Program-made: the position numbers and the translations under genes
NCBI RefSeq assembly: GCF_040115645.1
Contig: NC_089552.1
Coordinates: 930,001 to 994,000, forward strand
Reading direction: 5' to 3'
Length of the DNA stretch: 64,000 nucleotides
Source: Euwallacea fornicatus
Lineage: Eukaryota > Arthropoda > Insecta > Coleoptera > Curculionidae
Shown: piece after piece, positions 47,475-61,100 of the stretch
How positions within the stretch are numbered: the first letter of the stretch is position 1
How the letters are laid out: the number at the start of each line of letters is the position of its first letter
Notes under the pieces: generated by a model
What the model was told of the DNA's origin: nothing
What the model saw: only the letters and a program-made list of their open reading frames with translations
The model's database searches: none

Positions 47475-50400
47475 TTACAATTCCTCGAAAAATGCTACTC
47501 GGCTTTTAGTGCTGCCGCTCTTGCTTTTCTTCAAAGTAGAGTACTTGTTTTCGCCCAATTTTACTTGTTCATCGTGCAGTTGATCGAATTCAGAGGCCTT
47601 TTCCGTCACCTTGAGGATGGCGATTTCTGACCGAAGTTCCCGCAGCTGGCTCTGCAGGTGTTTGGATTTCTCCAGATACTCCACCCTAAAAAATATATAT
47701 AAACAAAAATTCTATCGCAGTTAAAAAGCAAAGGCGCTTACCTTTCTTTCTCAATCTCCAAGGAGAGCTGATCGGCATCGCCATGTGCGATCAGATCGTA
47801 GGAATTCAAGTTGAAATCTGGCGACGTACTCGTCTCGGTCTCCAATAGAGAGAGCTCAGAGTGGAGGTTGCTTGGTGACAAAGGAGCGGAGTATAAGGTA
47901 GCAACAGACTGTTGAAATGGAAAATAAATGCAGATGAAAAATACGGTTGATTCGACATACTGAGATAGGCGACGTGGGCGTAGACCCAGACAAGGTGCCG
48001 CGACTTAAAAAATCCAACAGTTTCTCTTTGGCTTGTTTCTCAGCGGCCCGCGCTTTCAACAATTCGTCTTTGAGCTTATTCGCCTCGGCGGCCCGTCTCT
48101 CCGACTCTTCCACAAGACGGGCGGTTAGAAGTTCCGCCTCGCGAGTCTTCCTTTCCAGCGTGACCTGAATAATATTTCTTATTAATTCAGAATTACCAAT
48201 ATAACTATGTATATATCTAAGAATATGTATATATATATAAGCAAACCTTGCGAAAATCCATTACCGACCTTCTCTTCATCCTTCCTCATCGCAGTCAGTC
48301 TCAATCTAGTAATTTCTTGCTCTGCTTCTGCGGCCTTTTGGCTCAATAAAGTGGCCTCCTCCTCTGCAACTCTACTTTTTTCCGCTAGGAGCTCAGCAGT
48401 CTCTTCAGATCTCCGCTAAGAAATGATTGTGAATAATAACTGCAAAAATAGACTAAAGCTTACCAATGCTTCGTTGGCTAATCGAATCTCCTCTTGATAT
48501 TGTAGCAACCTTTGTTCCATATTGGCTCTATCTCTCTCAGCTTCTTCTCTTAGTTGCTTCTCTCGAGCTAATCTAAAAAGAACAAAAGTGGACAATTTAG
48601 AATTTGTTAGGGTCATCGGAACTGAATCTCCTAAGTGTTTAAAATTCAATGCCTACCAAATAATTGGAAGAACTGCGGTCGTCTAATAAAAATTACGGGT
48701 ATTTGTGTTTGAAAAACTATTCCATGTGTTGAAAACAAAGACTCAAAACTGGCACAATTACGTTAATGTGTTCTGACTTAGCATGTGGTTTTTCTTTTAA
48801 TTTTATTTATTCGTCAATTTCAATACCTATTTCTTTGCACTTGTCTTCTCTGCTTCTCTTCTTTTGCTGCAGCTTTCATCTGCTGCAATTCCATTGAATC
48901 AGGTTTCCTCCTTCTCATGAAAAGATCATGATTGCCCATACATAAATCTAAAATCTATCAAACCATTATTTCTGGCCTTGGAAGTATGACCACATCCAAC
49001 ATACCAGCTTGTTCATTCTAACTTTGTGGCTAAAGAAAACAAAATTCGGCGAGTTCTTGTCCACCGGTTTAATGATGAACTTCTTGTCGTCAAAACTGAT
49101 GTGTCTTATTTCGCTCCAGGTGAACGTAGTTTTTGGCTGCAATTTGTTCTCTTTCTCGTAAATATTAAGCCCCAGAGCAGTCACTCCCAACCATAATTCA
49201 GTCTCTTTTTTATTCTATAAATCCCGAACCAACAGTAACAGGAAATTCAGTTATTAAGAGGGGCAAACCTGTATAGGGAAATAGTTGACCCCATACATAT
49301 CTAAATCTTGTGCAATTTTAAGGTACTCCATTTCAGCTTCGTCCCTAGACATTCCTACAATCGGAATCATTTAGCATTCAATCCAAATAAATAAATAAAA
49401 TTAACCTCTATGATCAGCATACCAAACCCTTATCCTCTCCTCCCACATCTCCAGAGTCATCTGATATTGATCTATGACCCTTTGAGGTAACAAGTCTTCA
49501 CTAGCCAACATTCCTGGTTTATAGGTGTCTTCATCAAAGTCACCAAACTGTAAAAACAAGTAATAATGACTCAAATAAGAACTACTGGAACTGTTAAGAG
49601 TAGCAATTATTGAACAGAATTGTAGAACTGATTTTGCAAATATCTTTAAGATATTTGGCATTTCCACACATTGGGACCATTAGAGGACTAATTCATATAG
49701 AAAGGGTAATATACACATAAGCATGCAGCTTATTAAAGTATCACAACCTAAAGCCCATAATAAAATAAAGCTGTAGGAATGTGCGGAATTCAAATAATTC
49801 GTTTTTATCAGCAGGAATGTATATGTTTACTTATCTTTGTATACATACTTAATCTCACTTTATCTATTAAATCACAACATTATCACATTTTAACAGGAGA
49901 AAGGGTCAAGTTGTTTATAGATTCAAACAAAAAATAACATTTTTGCTAAAGGAATTTAATGATGAGTGTCTCACCTGACCTCAAGATTCAAAAATAAATA
50001 TTTTGAGGCCTAAACCTACCTTGGCTTGGACTGCATAACTAGCTAATAATACTGAAGCCTCAGGGGGACAGTAAATGTCCATGGATAAAATGGCCTGCTT
50101 CACTTGCAAAAAGAACAAGTGTTGAGTGACCTCTTGCACAAGCTCTTCGGCTACTTCTTCAGGGTAAAACTTAGCTAGGAACATGAAGGAGGCTGTTTGG
50201 TGATTCTTTTGAATGCTTTGGTCTTGAACTGGGGAAACTATGGTGAGTACACCCTCAGAGACAATCAAGATAGGAGATCCTACCTTTCTTATCTAGTTTT
50301 AACCAGGAGATGAACCCCTTGGAGTCTTCATATTGCAAACCAAAATACCAGGTTTCTCGTAGACCAATAGTCCTACACACTAGCTCGAAAAGATCCCGTC

Positions 50401-50750
50401 CTGTGGCACGCCACTGCAAGTTAGGGGTAGGGGATATATCAGCCGATTTTTTGGCCATGATTCATGTTAATTGGGAGTTGGAAAATAATGGATTGATATG
50501 TGCGGTCTACATGAGAGTTGAAGAATGGCATAATATGCAAGTTTCATAAATTAAACGTCTTAATTAGTGGTGCGTGTGATACATGCAATTAACAGTTTGT
50601 GAGAATACTGGAATTTGCAGTATTATGTAGAATATAAACAGACACACAGACCTCCAGATTGAATTCCAATTCGGCGTCCAACGTACACACTTTTACCGGA
50701 AAAGATTTTCCACATTTTTTCCTTCGAAATGGCGTCATTTTGTCGATCAT
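47475..50750 (-). CDS. Mer: Merlin (NF2), FERM-domain tumour suppressor
   Basis: Cortical scaffold that activates Hippo signalling. Twelve exons on the minus strand: 50652-50750, 50413-50284, 50020-50228, 49406-49547, 49269-49354, 49005-49214, 48827-48954, 48464-48572, 48269-48415, 47961-48164, 47742-47908, 47475-47685; 613 residues. The FERM domain (about 15-310) includes VCRTIGLRETWYFGLQ, CPPEASVLLASYAVQAK and MWEERIRVWYADHRG. A charged coiled coil (about 310-480) follows, then QLSLEIEKERVEYLEKSKH with S537 at the place of the PAK site S518, and the C terminus KSRVAFFEEL. That C terminus separates Merlin from moesin. The blue-box octamer reads YQMTLEMW (174-181), with Leu178 where Pro is usual. 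Two in-frame ATGs (50750 and 50738) are possible starts. Divergent from PDE6D. Confidence 0.97.
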
Positions 50751-51296
50751 AATTAACAAAAACAATTTGTTTTAATTAAAGAAAAACTACATTTTTGTTG
50801 TTTTGCTCATAAATTTATTTGGCTAATCAAGAAATTAATCATATTGATGACTTGTCACTGTCAATCTTTCATTTCAAATTCGTTTACGGCCAGATTGTCT
50901 CTCAAGCATTTCCCTGTCTTTCTTCTATTTTAGCAATTGACATAGAAAAGCGAGAAGAAAATAAGAACTCGCTAAGGTTATGTGCAATTCTCAATCCCTT
51001 GTGAGCAATGTCATTGTCTGTTGTAATCTTTGTTTTGTTTATTTTTAAGTTTGTATTGTATTTTTAACACTTTTATCGGAAACTAAATCTTATATCACAC
51101 ATTTGTGACGTGTTTGTTCTTCAGTGTACATGTTTACAAACAAATAAAACAACAAAAACTATATTTACTACAAGGCACAAAGCCTTTACTTTCCAACAAG
51201 GAACAAGTTACAATCCTCGTGTTAACATTGCTTTGGGAGCACTCGACACACCTACAACTGTATGCTGGTGGCCCCAATTCGAATTTGATGAGAAGG
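50751..51296. promoter_or_regulatory. Shared 5' region of Merlin and PDE6D
   Basis: About 550 bp between divergent start codons. An open frame runs into PDE6D from 51105, but its translation before 51297 lacks family similarity, so it is probably 5' UTR. Confidence 0.55.
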
Positions 51297-51809
51297 ATGA
51301 CTGGGGAAGACGACCAGCAGCGGGCCGGCCAAATATTCCAAGCTTTCCAGGTGAACTGGATAATCCTCCGAGACGCAGACTCTGGTAAGGTCTTTTGGCA
51401 CGGACAGGAAGATATCAGTCAGCCCGACGTAGAACATGAGGCCCGAGTGCCCAAAAACATCCTCAAATGTCGTGCTGTATCTCGAGAGTTTAGTTTTAGG
51501 TAAGTAATCTTATTTGGCCTTAGGATAGCATTAACACATTTATTTTATTCCAGTTCCAAAGAGCAGATACAAAACTTTCGGCTGGAACAAAAGGTTCTGT
51601 TTAAGGGAAGGTGCCTTGAAGAGTGGTACTTTGAATTTGGTTTTGTTATGCCAGAATCAACAAATACATGGCAGTCTATTATGGAGGCTGCACCTGAATC
51701 CCAGATGATGCCTGCCTCAGTTCTGAATGGCAATGTGATAGTTGAGACTAAGTTTTTCGACGACGACCTTCTGATTTGCACTTCAAGGGTTAAACTGTAT
51801 TATGTGTGA
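51297..51809 (+). CDS. PDE6D: PDE6D/PrBP-delta, carrier of prenylated proteins
   Basis: Soluble chaperone with a hydrophobic immunoglobulin-like pocket that carries farnesylated and geranylgeranylated proteins, including ciliary cargo. Two exons (51297-51499 and 51554-51809) encode 152 residues; human has 150. Very conserved blocks are VNWIILRDADSGKVFW, DVEHEARVPKNILKCRAVSRE, FRLEQKVLFKGRCLEEWYFE, APESQMMPASVLNGNV and TKFFDDDLL. The ATG at 51297 gives the normal length. AATAAA at 52510-52515, followed by a TG/T-rich run, marks a 3' UTR of about 700 nt. Confidence 0.97.
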
Positions 51810-54800
51810 CTCACAGTGACAGTTTTTTTCCCTTTAATTTTAGTGCTGCGTAAATGCGGGCAATCGTTAAAATTCATTCCATTCGATGCATTTGTTTCAC
51901 TTTGAAAGTCACATCGAATACAAATTTAAAGTTAACGAAGGTAGGATTAAGTTGTGCACTGTCTAGGCACTAATACTTTGGTTGTTGAGGTGATGTATGC
52001 ATGGTATCAAATGCTCGGATGTCGAGAAGTTTATATAAATGTAGGGTTATATGAGGAAATGACAACAGAATTGTGAACTTAAAGACTGCTACTGCTCAAA
52101 GGCTGCTGAGCATTTTTAACCGTCGTTCTAACTATATGGCATTGACGAAATTTGAATAGGCAATTTAAGAGATGTTCCTCCCCAGAGTTTTGGGTTTGCG
52201 TAGGGTTATGTTTCAGTAACTCTTTAAAATTGTTATCTAAAACCAAACCTGGGCGCATCTCAGCCTTTAAAGACATCACAAAATGAGTCACCTTATGTTA
52301 AAATGCAATCTAAATTTGAAACTCTTATGAAAGAAATTAGGTTTTTAGGAGTCATGTGGATCCTCATTTGACATAGAAGGGTTAGTCTTGTGAAGAGATT
52401 ATGATGTTTTGTTCAAAAATGCCACTAAAACAGTTAAGGCGAATTAATGGTTTGGACCAGTATAAGCAATGTATTTTCTATGTCACGATTAAATACAGTT
52501 TTTGTTAAAAATAAAATGTGTTTTATTTCCTCAAGCGTAGACTATAAAATCAAGAAATTCTCTGCAGAGGAAAATTAAAGGAAAACGCGGTTTTCTACCG
52601 TAGTTTCAACGATTTGGCTTTGTAGTGGTTAACGATTAAAACGAATTTCAAGCGTCTAGTATTGGCTTGAAATAATTTTAATATATTTCGCAAAATCGAG
52701 TCCTAATAGTGACCCAAAACCGGTCTCTACGGCAAGCACGATTTAACCAGCCCTCCTAATAAAAAGTGTCTTAAACACACCTTATTCTCATCTCAAAATC
52801 ACATCAATTATGAGGCAAACATATTTCATCTCCCCGCCCAACTTCTCCAGAAAGCCCCAATGCAAACAGCCCGTATCTAGCGGCACATGCGCTTCTCCCT
52901 TTCCCCCTTTCAAACAACTTCCCCAACGTATCGATCCCCTTGAAGTTTTCAAGGTGGCCCTTTTCAGGAGCCGTTTTTTTTAGTTTGTAGCGGGCTTCAC
53001 GACTCTATTTCGTCAAAAATGAACGCGTCGCGGCGCGAAGCTCGGCACGGCATCAGGGGCGTCGATAACGACGTCGGACTGTCGCTTATCGGACGCGAGT
53101 TGGCCCGTTGAGGTCACAGCCTCAGGGACGCCCCGGTATATGGAATAAATCGCCTGTTGTTTCAGTTTTGCGGGGCCCCTTTTCATATGATATCCGTGTT
53201 TTCTTTGGGTGGGTTTAGCATCAGCATGTCGGCGGATGGTAAGTGGTTGAAAGACACTATAGAGAGAGTGATAAGACGGAATGATAGGAGAAGTGTGTGT
53301 TTCTGATGGTATATGCGATGTGACGTGACTGTGCGTATGGTTGGAACAATAATCGGCACTTCTAGATAAGCCTTGATTGAATTCAGTTGAATGTGAATTT
53401 TTACATATGTAGAGGGATATTGCCAACAATTTCTCATGGAAATTATGAAACGATTAAACGGCGCATTTTATCTGGAGAAATACGACGAAAAGTTCCGATT
53501 AATGTAGGTGCGAAATTTCCTCGTTAGTAAATACAGGGTGTTTCTTGATAGAACATTTCCCTCATAGAGCTTGCAGTTTCTGAGATATGTAGTTCAAATT
53601 TCAAGTGTATTCAATATGTTATGTGATAAAAAGTCTTACTTATAAAAGCTAAATAATAGGTCATATATTGCTCGGGATTAGCAGGCTAAGTTTTACTCCC
53701 ACAAAAGATCACTTTTTGCTCAACTTAGAAGAATCGCATCACTTCATACTTCCAACAGTTTGTAAATTGTTTAAAAAATGTATTATTTGTTACGATGGTT
53801 TATGTGCGGTAAGAAAGCAGCATTTTTGCTCCCTAGAGAGGAAATAATTTGTAAATCCGTGCGAAGGAAAAGTGGTGTTTTTCTCACGCCAGTCTTCCTG
53901 GTTTTTCTATATTTGTTCAAATCACCTGGAGCTTAATAGCAGCTAATAGCACCTGTTGCTGCAACAGAACATTGCTCATAGAAACCGCGCGCCTTTGAAG
54001 GAAAGTTCCTGTTACTTCCTACAATGTTGACACCTGCCGCTTTGCGTCGGACCTGAAATTGTTCGGGGGAGTAAATGCAACACTTTGCTTGCTTGTTTTG
54101 CAAGAGAGGGTTTATGTGCCTGAAGGCCTTCTCACACGCGGGTGTCGCCTGGAAATAGAAAAGAATATGGAAGCCACAAGCAGGCATCAGCTCTGCAGTT
54201 TTGAGGCTTCGCCCACAATGTTTTCACCTCTTGGAAGTTTATCCACAGCAGCAGTGTCATGGATATCAAAATCTTGTATTTTTCCGTCCTTATCAGACTA
54301 CATTCGAATGAATGCGTCGCATGTTCACTGTATACTCATTTATACCCAATGAAATAAATCAGTAGAAACGTTGATTGTTAAATTTCCAATTTTCTTTCTA
54401 CTTTGAAGTTCATGGAATTTTGCTCAACATTTCTTACACCACAAGGAACCTGAGATGTACCATCAATGAATGTAGTAAAATATTCTTCCACGCCCCAGGT
54501 AGTGCGGTAAAGTCAACTTTTCCACACAGGAGTTTGAACTAGTTACTTGCGCAACTAGGCAGGACAGCGCTACTTTTATCTCAACAAAAAGGCGCTGGTC
54601 TGTTGACCTTGAAATATCAAAATTCGACACAACTGTCACCAACATGGCCGCCGGACGGTTGATGTTTGTTTGTTTTTCCTCGTTGCCATGGATACCTATG
54701 TGAAGAAATGGAAAACGAGCTTATTTTCCATATCGCTGCGAGCACAGCTTACAGTAAATGACAGTAGACGGAAATCTAGGGACTTTTCACATCATCTTTG

Positions 54801-55130
54801 GTGCAAAAAGGGCGTTAAGAGAGTTCGTTGTGCCCCCTCTGCCGCATTTGGGTATAACAGCGCACAAAATAATTCCCTGAAACTTGTCCCCGTTATAATC
54901 TACATTAAGCAAGATATCTATGTTAAAGACACAATTAGCCCATAAAGCGTGTCAAAATTTGCATATCTAGATTGTAGTCTGAGCGCCCCAATTCCATTAC
55001 AAATTATTGCCACATTACGCGGCTCGCAGCCCCCAGGTACATGACTTTGCTAAGCAAAGCTAATTGACATATAAGCCACACTTAGCTGTGTCCCCATACA
55101 GCAACGGAGCTGAAAACGGCCGCGAACATA
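51810..55130. other. PDE6D 3' UTR, then intergenic region to SGSM
   Basis: The first 700 nt are the likely PDE6D 3' UTR. Beyond that I recognise no gene. ORFs of 60-140 codons at 53013-54650 show no domain; the minus-strand pieces at 53933-54187 and 54463-54645 lie close together but in different frames. An ATACAGGGTGTTTC motif at 53531-53544 looks like the end of a mobile element. Confidence 0.45.
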
Positions 55131-58100
55131 ATGTTAATAGAGTGCGGTCAGTACATTTATGATTGTTTCCATTGTGGCGCAGAAAAGGACTACAAGGGGA
55201 AGCTGATCGCCGTCGTGAAGAAGGAAGTGAAGCAGGTAATGGAAGAATCAGTGACCAGGAAATTCGTCCATGAGGAGAGCGGTTCCGTGACCTCTCTTTG
55301 TGGAGCGGTAGAAAACTGCTTGTCTCAAGGTATTAAAGGACGAACAGCGATATGAAAATGAGGGTGAATGTGTGAAATAGGTCTGAGACGGCGCGCACTA
55401 GGTCTTTTCAAGACCTCCTCCACGACAGCTCTCCTGCACAAAGTAGCTAAGCACTGTCCAGAGGCCGACAGGATTTCCAAGAAGGTACAAGAACTGGAGA
55501 ATGTAGACTCGAACAAACGCTCCAGTAGCAGTAGCGATAGTGTCACCAAGCCCACGTTGAAGAAGAACTTGTCATTTCCTACCACACCTTTGCCAAGATA
55601 TTTATGGATAAGGTAATCGTCAATCAGGCGTTGCTTCCATGTGCAACACAACGTTAAATGGTTTCCAGATTAGCACTGTTTGATAAGCAGCTAGCGAAAA
55701 TCATAGATTATCTGGTAAGCAACGCTACGAAGTACTACGACAAGGAAGCACTGGTCGCTGATCCGGATTACGGTTCCATCCTCAGCTCCTTGCTAGTCGG
55801 ACCTTGCGCTTTGGACTATTCTAGGACCAAAAGTGTGGAGCACTTTTGGACTGATCCTCCGGCAGATGAACTGGTAAGTTAAGCTTCGAAGTTCTCTGGA
55901 TAAATAGGTTTCATTTCAGTTTGCTCTGTGGGTGCACAGGGGCGTTCCGCAATATCCGTTTTCTAGATATCCCGCAAGTTTCTTCGCATAGTTATTTCTA
56001 ATTTAGTCCGGTAAATATAGGCGTAAATGGCGATTCGGGCCGGATTAGCGGAGTGTCTGGCTAACGACTGGACCGATTCGTCGGGTTAGCTTTCGCAAGC
56101 AGTGTAGAAATGCTTGTTCGGTGAAACGTTGGAAAGTACTGGAAAATAGTAATTTAATAGTTTCTTAATTTCTTGTTTTCAATTTTTAATTTTTTTCCAT
56201 TTACTTTTATTTTACTTTTATTTTCTTATTTTTCTCTTTATTTTCTAATTTCTTATTTTTTATTTTTTATTATTTTTTATTTTTTCCTATTTCCTTCTAT
56301 TTTATTTTTTTTTATTTCCTTTTCCTCTACTTTGACCTCATTCCATATGCCGATTTTCAAGTTCCTCCGGCAAGTTCCAACAGGTCCTCCGGTATCTCAA
56401 TCAATTCATCCGGATTTAGTCGTACTTTCGGAGAGCCATTTCGTCCCCCTCGAGTTTCTGCGAGTTTCATCCTTTTCGCCATTTGGAGAAAATATTATTC
56501 TCATCTTTCAAACCCAAATCTGACAATCCTCGGCTTAGGGTAATTGCATAGAAAGTTATCTTGTTCCGGCAAAGCCGGCAGCAAAGAGTTTACCGAGACG
56601 GAAATTTACAAATGTTATAAAGGGCAACCGGGATATTGCAGGATTTGACCCTTCAAGGCTTAGGTGAAATGTAGGTAACGTTAGGCTTATTTCGAAATAA
56701 GTTTCTCAAAACCGCCTCCGGCCCTGATTGAAGCTGTTTTATTAACATTCAATTAACTCCCCGCCTCGCACCCTTTCCTGTTGAGAATAAAAGGATTCGT
56801 CAGTATCCAGCTGTAAACGGCTAAATTGCATCTTTCCGGGGGTCCAGTTCTTACAAACTGCCCCATCCATCTGACGATTTTTGGCTGAAAATCTCCTTGC
56901 TTCAGGTCAAGATGCACAGAATATCCAGCAGTCACTCGACCCCACCTTCGGTCCGTAGACCCATCCTGAACTTCGGCAGGTCCTTAAATACCTCATCCGA
57001 CGACCCCTTGCTATCCAGAAACAACTCTCAACACCTGGCTAAAGATTACGTGGAAAGTTTGCATCAAAACTCCAGAGCGGCCTTACTTTTCGGGAAAAAC
57101 AACGTGCTGGTCATGCCCTTGAAGGACGAGGTGACGGAGCCGATGCCAGGGTGAGGAAATCGACCTGTTAACATGACCGAGCGAGAAGAAATTGTTACAG
57201 ATATTTGAGCTTACATCAAACACCCTGCGGACTGACCATCAAGTGGACCCCTAATCAGCTGATGAATGGGTTTACGGACGATTCGCAGGACAAAAGCGTC
57301 TTCTGGGATTATGCCTTACAAGTGCAGCTGGACGAGATTGTATACGTCCATTGCCATCAGGACAGCGAGGCTGGAGGAACTATCATTCTGGTTGGTCAGG
57401 ATGGAGTCCAACGGCCTCCCATTAATTTCCCAAAGGGTAAGATATCATAAATCAACGTTCGGTGTCTAACAAAAGCCCTTTTTACGCACTTAATCGAAAC
57501 GCGATTAGCCCCTTTTGATTGAGATTCGAGGAGCATCGTCGCATTTCAATTTCTAACGCCTTCAAACTGACGACAAATCGATGATTCTTTGTTAAACAAG
57601 CTGGAAATGGAAATTTGAAACCGCTCGCAGTTTTCTCTATCTGAATTAGATTGAAAATTTATTAGAAGTTTCGTGAAAACTTCCTTCGGAGTGTTTAATG
57701 GTGCAGAACTTTCGCCCTTTAAAGCGAATTAAAACGTTTCTGAGACGTTGGGTCGGTCAAATAAAAATGTTAAAAGAATAAGGGTTGAATCGTTAGGAAG
57801 GTGAAGCCCATTAATTACGGCTAAACTGGAATCAGCAGTTGTGCAAGCTGCTTCGGGGTCACGGCGCTTGTGCGAAGTCGGACTAGGTATTCCCGGAGTT
57901 CAACCATGGATATCTGAGTAACCATGACGGATACGAGGTCGTTTATGTCGGAAAAAAAGGTGTAGAATTTAGAGCTGTTAAGGCTCAGTCTTGCAGTTTA
58001 CTTGAAATATCAAAAATCCCGTTTCTGCGCAGATAGTCTAATGGGGACAAATCTGGTGAAAGTGCCGGCCAAGGTGTGTCCGTTGCTAAAAATGGCTCCA

Positions 58101-61100
58101 GCGAGAAACAATTCGCCAACACTTATGTTTTAGCTCACTTGAGCCCTCCCAATAAGAGCAGGGTTGCTGCCACAATCGGAGATAATCAGGCAGCAACACA
58201 AGGCCTTAAGTGAGCTAAAGCTTAAGTCGCGCAGGGCTGAAGCCTCACCCGTACAACCAGGCCCAAACTTGTATGTTTTAGGAGGTCACATGCTAGCCTT
58301 CCTCAGCTGCCTGGAAACCGGACTGCTCCCCAGAGGCCGCCTGGATCCGCCGTTATGGTCGCAGAGATCCGGGGCCAATTCCACGACCAAACGAAGGAGG
58401 CCCTTGCCTGCCCTGTCTGAAACTGAGGAGACCACCAAGGACTACGTCTTCAGAATAATCGATAATAGCGACCACAAAGACCTTTGTAAGAGCCTTAATT
58501 TTTGTTAGTCTGTTCAGAGTTTCATAATTAGCTATTAAGAGGGGAATGCGGTAACGTTGCTTCAAGTGTGCCATTGCGACCTCCGGGAGAGTGATTTCCA
58601 TGGTGTTAAGCTAATGGAAATATTTTCTGGATAAAGTTGATGTGTTGGCCCTTGGGGCTCGACCAATACGATAATTTCCATAAAAATGGAGAGGCTAGCC
58701 AAGGGTCGACTTCATCATTCCTATGCAGATTATCTTGAGGGCAATGCCGAATCGCTTCTTTTCATTCGCGTGGGGTGCCGCGTTTGAGGGAGGAAAATTG
58801 CATTTTCCCGCACTGGCACGGGAGGGAGAAATTGAGGGGTAGCTTCTCGTAACGTGATGTTAGAAAAAAAAATGTTTTTAAATGTCGCGAAAAGCGTCGT
58901 TTTCGCACTTGTTAGGAAACGAGTTGTGTCGAAAATCTGCAGGTTGCACTGTAAAATATCATTCGCCAGCTCGATGCATTTGTCGTTCTAAATAAAACAC
59001 GCGATAAAATTCCTCTTTTTCCTGTTTTGTGTCGATTTATCGAGACTTAAACCACGCGAACATCCATTATTTCTGAATCGCCCACACATCCGATATTTTA
59101 TTAGGAAACATTAAACTGTGCTCACCTTCCTGGATTTATTGTCTTTTCGGAAAGGGCAAAGGTCGGTCGTTAAATGGGAAATGAAACATTCCAACGGCAT
59201 CCATAAACTTTCCCTCAAACTAATTACTTTTTCAATAAGAAAACGCATGCAATTTCCAGTAAAGCGAAAGGACTTGATGGACACCAAGGCGTCCCTGCCT
59301 TCGAAAGTGAGGATGCAGCATTGCAGCACCAGCACCAGCTCGGAGAGCTCTACGAAGAGCTTTAGTTTAGGTACTGATGACAGTTCTACCTCTCAGCAAA
59401 TAACGGGTGCAGTTTCAGACCAGCAGAGTGTCCCAGACAGTCCTCCCAGCGTGTACATTCAAGCGGTATGCGATTCCATGAAGAAGCAAATCATTTCCCG
59501 AGCGTTCTACGGATGGCTCGCGTATTGCCGTCATCTCTCCACAGTCCGCACTCACCTCAGTGGGTTGGTTAATGGAAAAATCATCAGTGGGGATGGGGCT
59601 TCTGAGGGTAGGATGGCTGATGGAAACGTGGGTACCAGGCGGACGTTTCGGTACCAATTATAACACTTTAGTCCTCGGGGACTCATGCGTACCTACTTCC
59701 GTAATAACGCACAAGAAGTATTCTTGATAATACCGAGTTATCGATATGATCGATTTATCGATAATATTTACTCATCCTTATCATCCATTTGTCGATATTA
59801 TCGACTTATCGGGTCCAGACCTGGTTAACAATTTAGCACAGGGCGATCTCAAACCTCCCGCTCGACGTATTTTTCCTTGGAAACTACGCAAGACAAATAT
59901 GGTTGGTTCGGGGGGACCAAAATACGGTCCAGGTTCTGATGAGAAACTGAATTTCCGTTTTGCATAAAGCAACGACCATCGAGAATATTAGGCTGGATTG
60001 CACTCCTTACATTAGCATGTCCTGGAACTTGGACCAGGAGTCGTGAAAAACTCAAAATATCTGACCTCAAGTGGCCATAGAGGAACCGTCCAAAACGTGG
60101 ACAAAGCTAGTTTTCGGGTACCCCCATTGTGCTCTCTTTGGGGGGAAAACTCTCTAAATTCTTCAGTAACTAAATCTGGTGCCGCACCTTAAAGTTCGCG
60201 TGGATAGTAGCACCTCGTGCTGAAACCGTACGCGTGCGGTAAAGACTTTACCGCACGGAATTCCAAGTGGCAAAAACCCCTAAATCAACACGACTATATA
60301 CTTTCCAAATATCGTCGCAACGAATAAAATCCGCTTGGTACCACATTTCCTTCGGGCACTTTAGTTAGGGACATTCTGCTTATAGGCATCACCATGGAGA
60401 AATGGGCGGAACTATGCATAGACGGGGTGGTGTCCGACTTCGAAGAAGTCTATAGATTGACCTACTATGGGGGAGTAGCTGAAGGCCTGCGAAAGGGCAT
60501 TTGGCCCTACTTGCTGGGCCATTACAAGTTCGGCAGCACGGCGGAGCAGCGGAAAGAGCTAGATGAAGAAACGAAGCAAGCGTAAGTCAATTCTCAGCAG
60601 CGTTACCTCAAGTGTCCCCTTTCCTTCCGTCTAGTTATGAAAATATCATGTCAGAGTGGCTGGCGGTGGAAGCGATCGTTCGCCAGAGGGATAAAGAAGA
60701 TCAAGCGCACGCCATAGCTAAGCTGAGCAGTGAGAGCGTTTCCGGGGATCAAGTGCCTAATGAGATAAAACGGGAGCTAAGCAATGAGGTGTTCGAGGAT
60801 GGAATAACGGATGATGAAGATTCCTCCTCTACGGAAGATAGAATAGAAGAAGCGAGCTGCAGGAAAACGAGGCGAAATACCATTAGGTACGAGAGTGATG
60901 AGGAGGTAGCCCAGGAGGGGCGTATCAGTGACAACGAGGGTTGCACGCACGATGCATCTGTTAAAGTACAATGTAGTGATGAAGATGCCTTATGTAACAG
61001 TAGCAAGCAGAGCTTAGATGAAGGGGAAATGCCCTCAAACTGTTGTGATAATAATAATCAAATTTGCGGTAAGGTCCCATCCAAGAAATCCAGCTTGCAA

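Noticed and set aside
51105..51296. In-frame upstream extension of PDE6D by 64 codons
   Set aside because: The extension has no similarity to the family, and the ATG at 51297 gives the normal 152-residue protein; treated as 5' UTR.
53013..53429. 138-codon minus-strand ORF downstream of PDE6D
   Set aside because: His/Ser-rich with no domain and overlapped by another ORF in a different frame; not supported as a gene.
54682..54695. GTTGCCATGGATAC as an RFX X-box upstream of SGSM
   Set aside because: Two mismatches in the conserved second half-site and 430 bp from the start; too weak.
56173..56523. 116-codon ORF rich in Phe, Leu and Ser
   Set aside because: Translation of a T-rich low-complexity tract in an SGSM intron.
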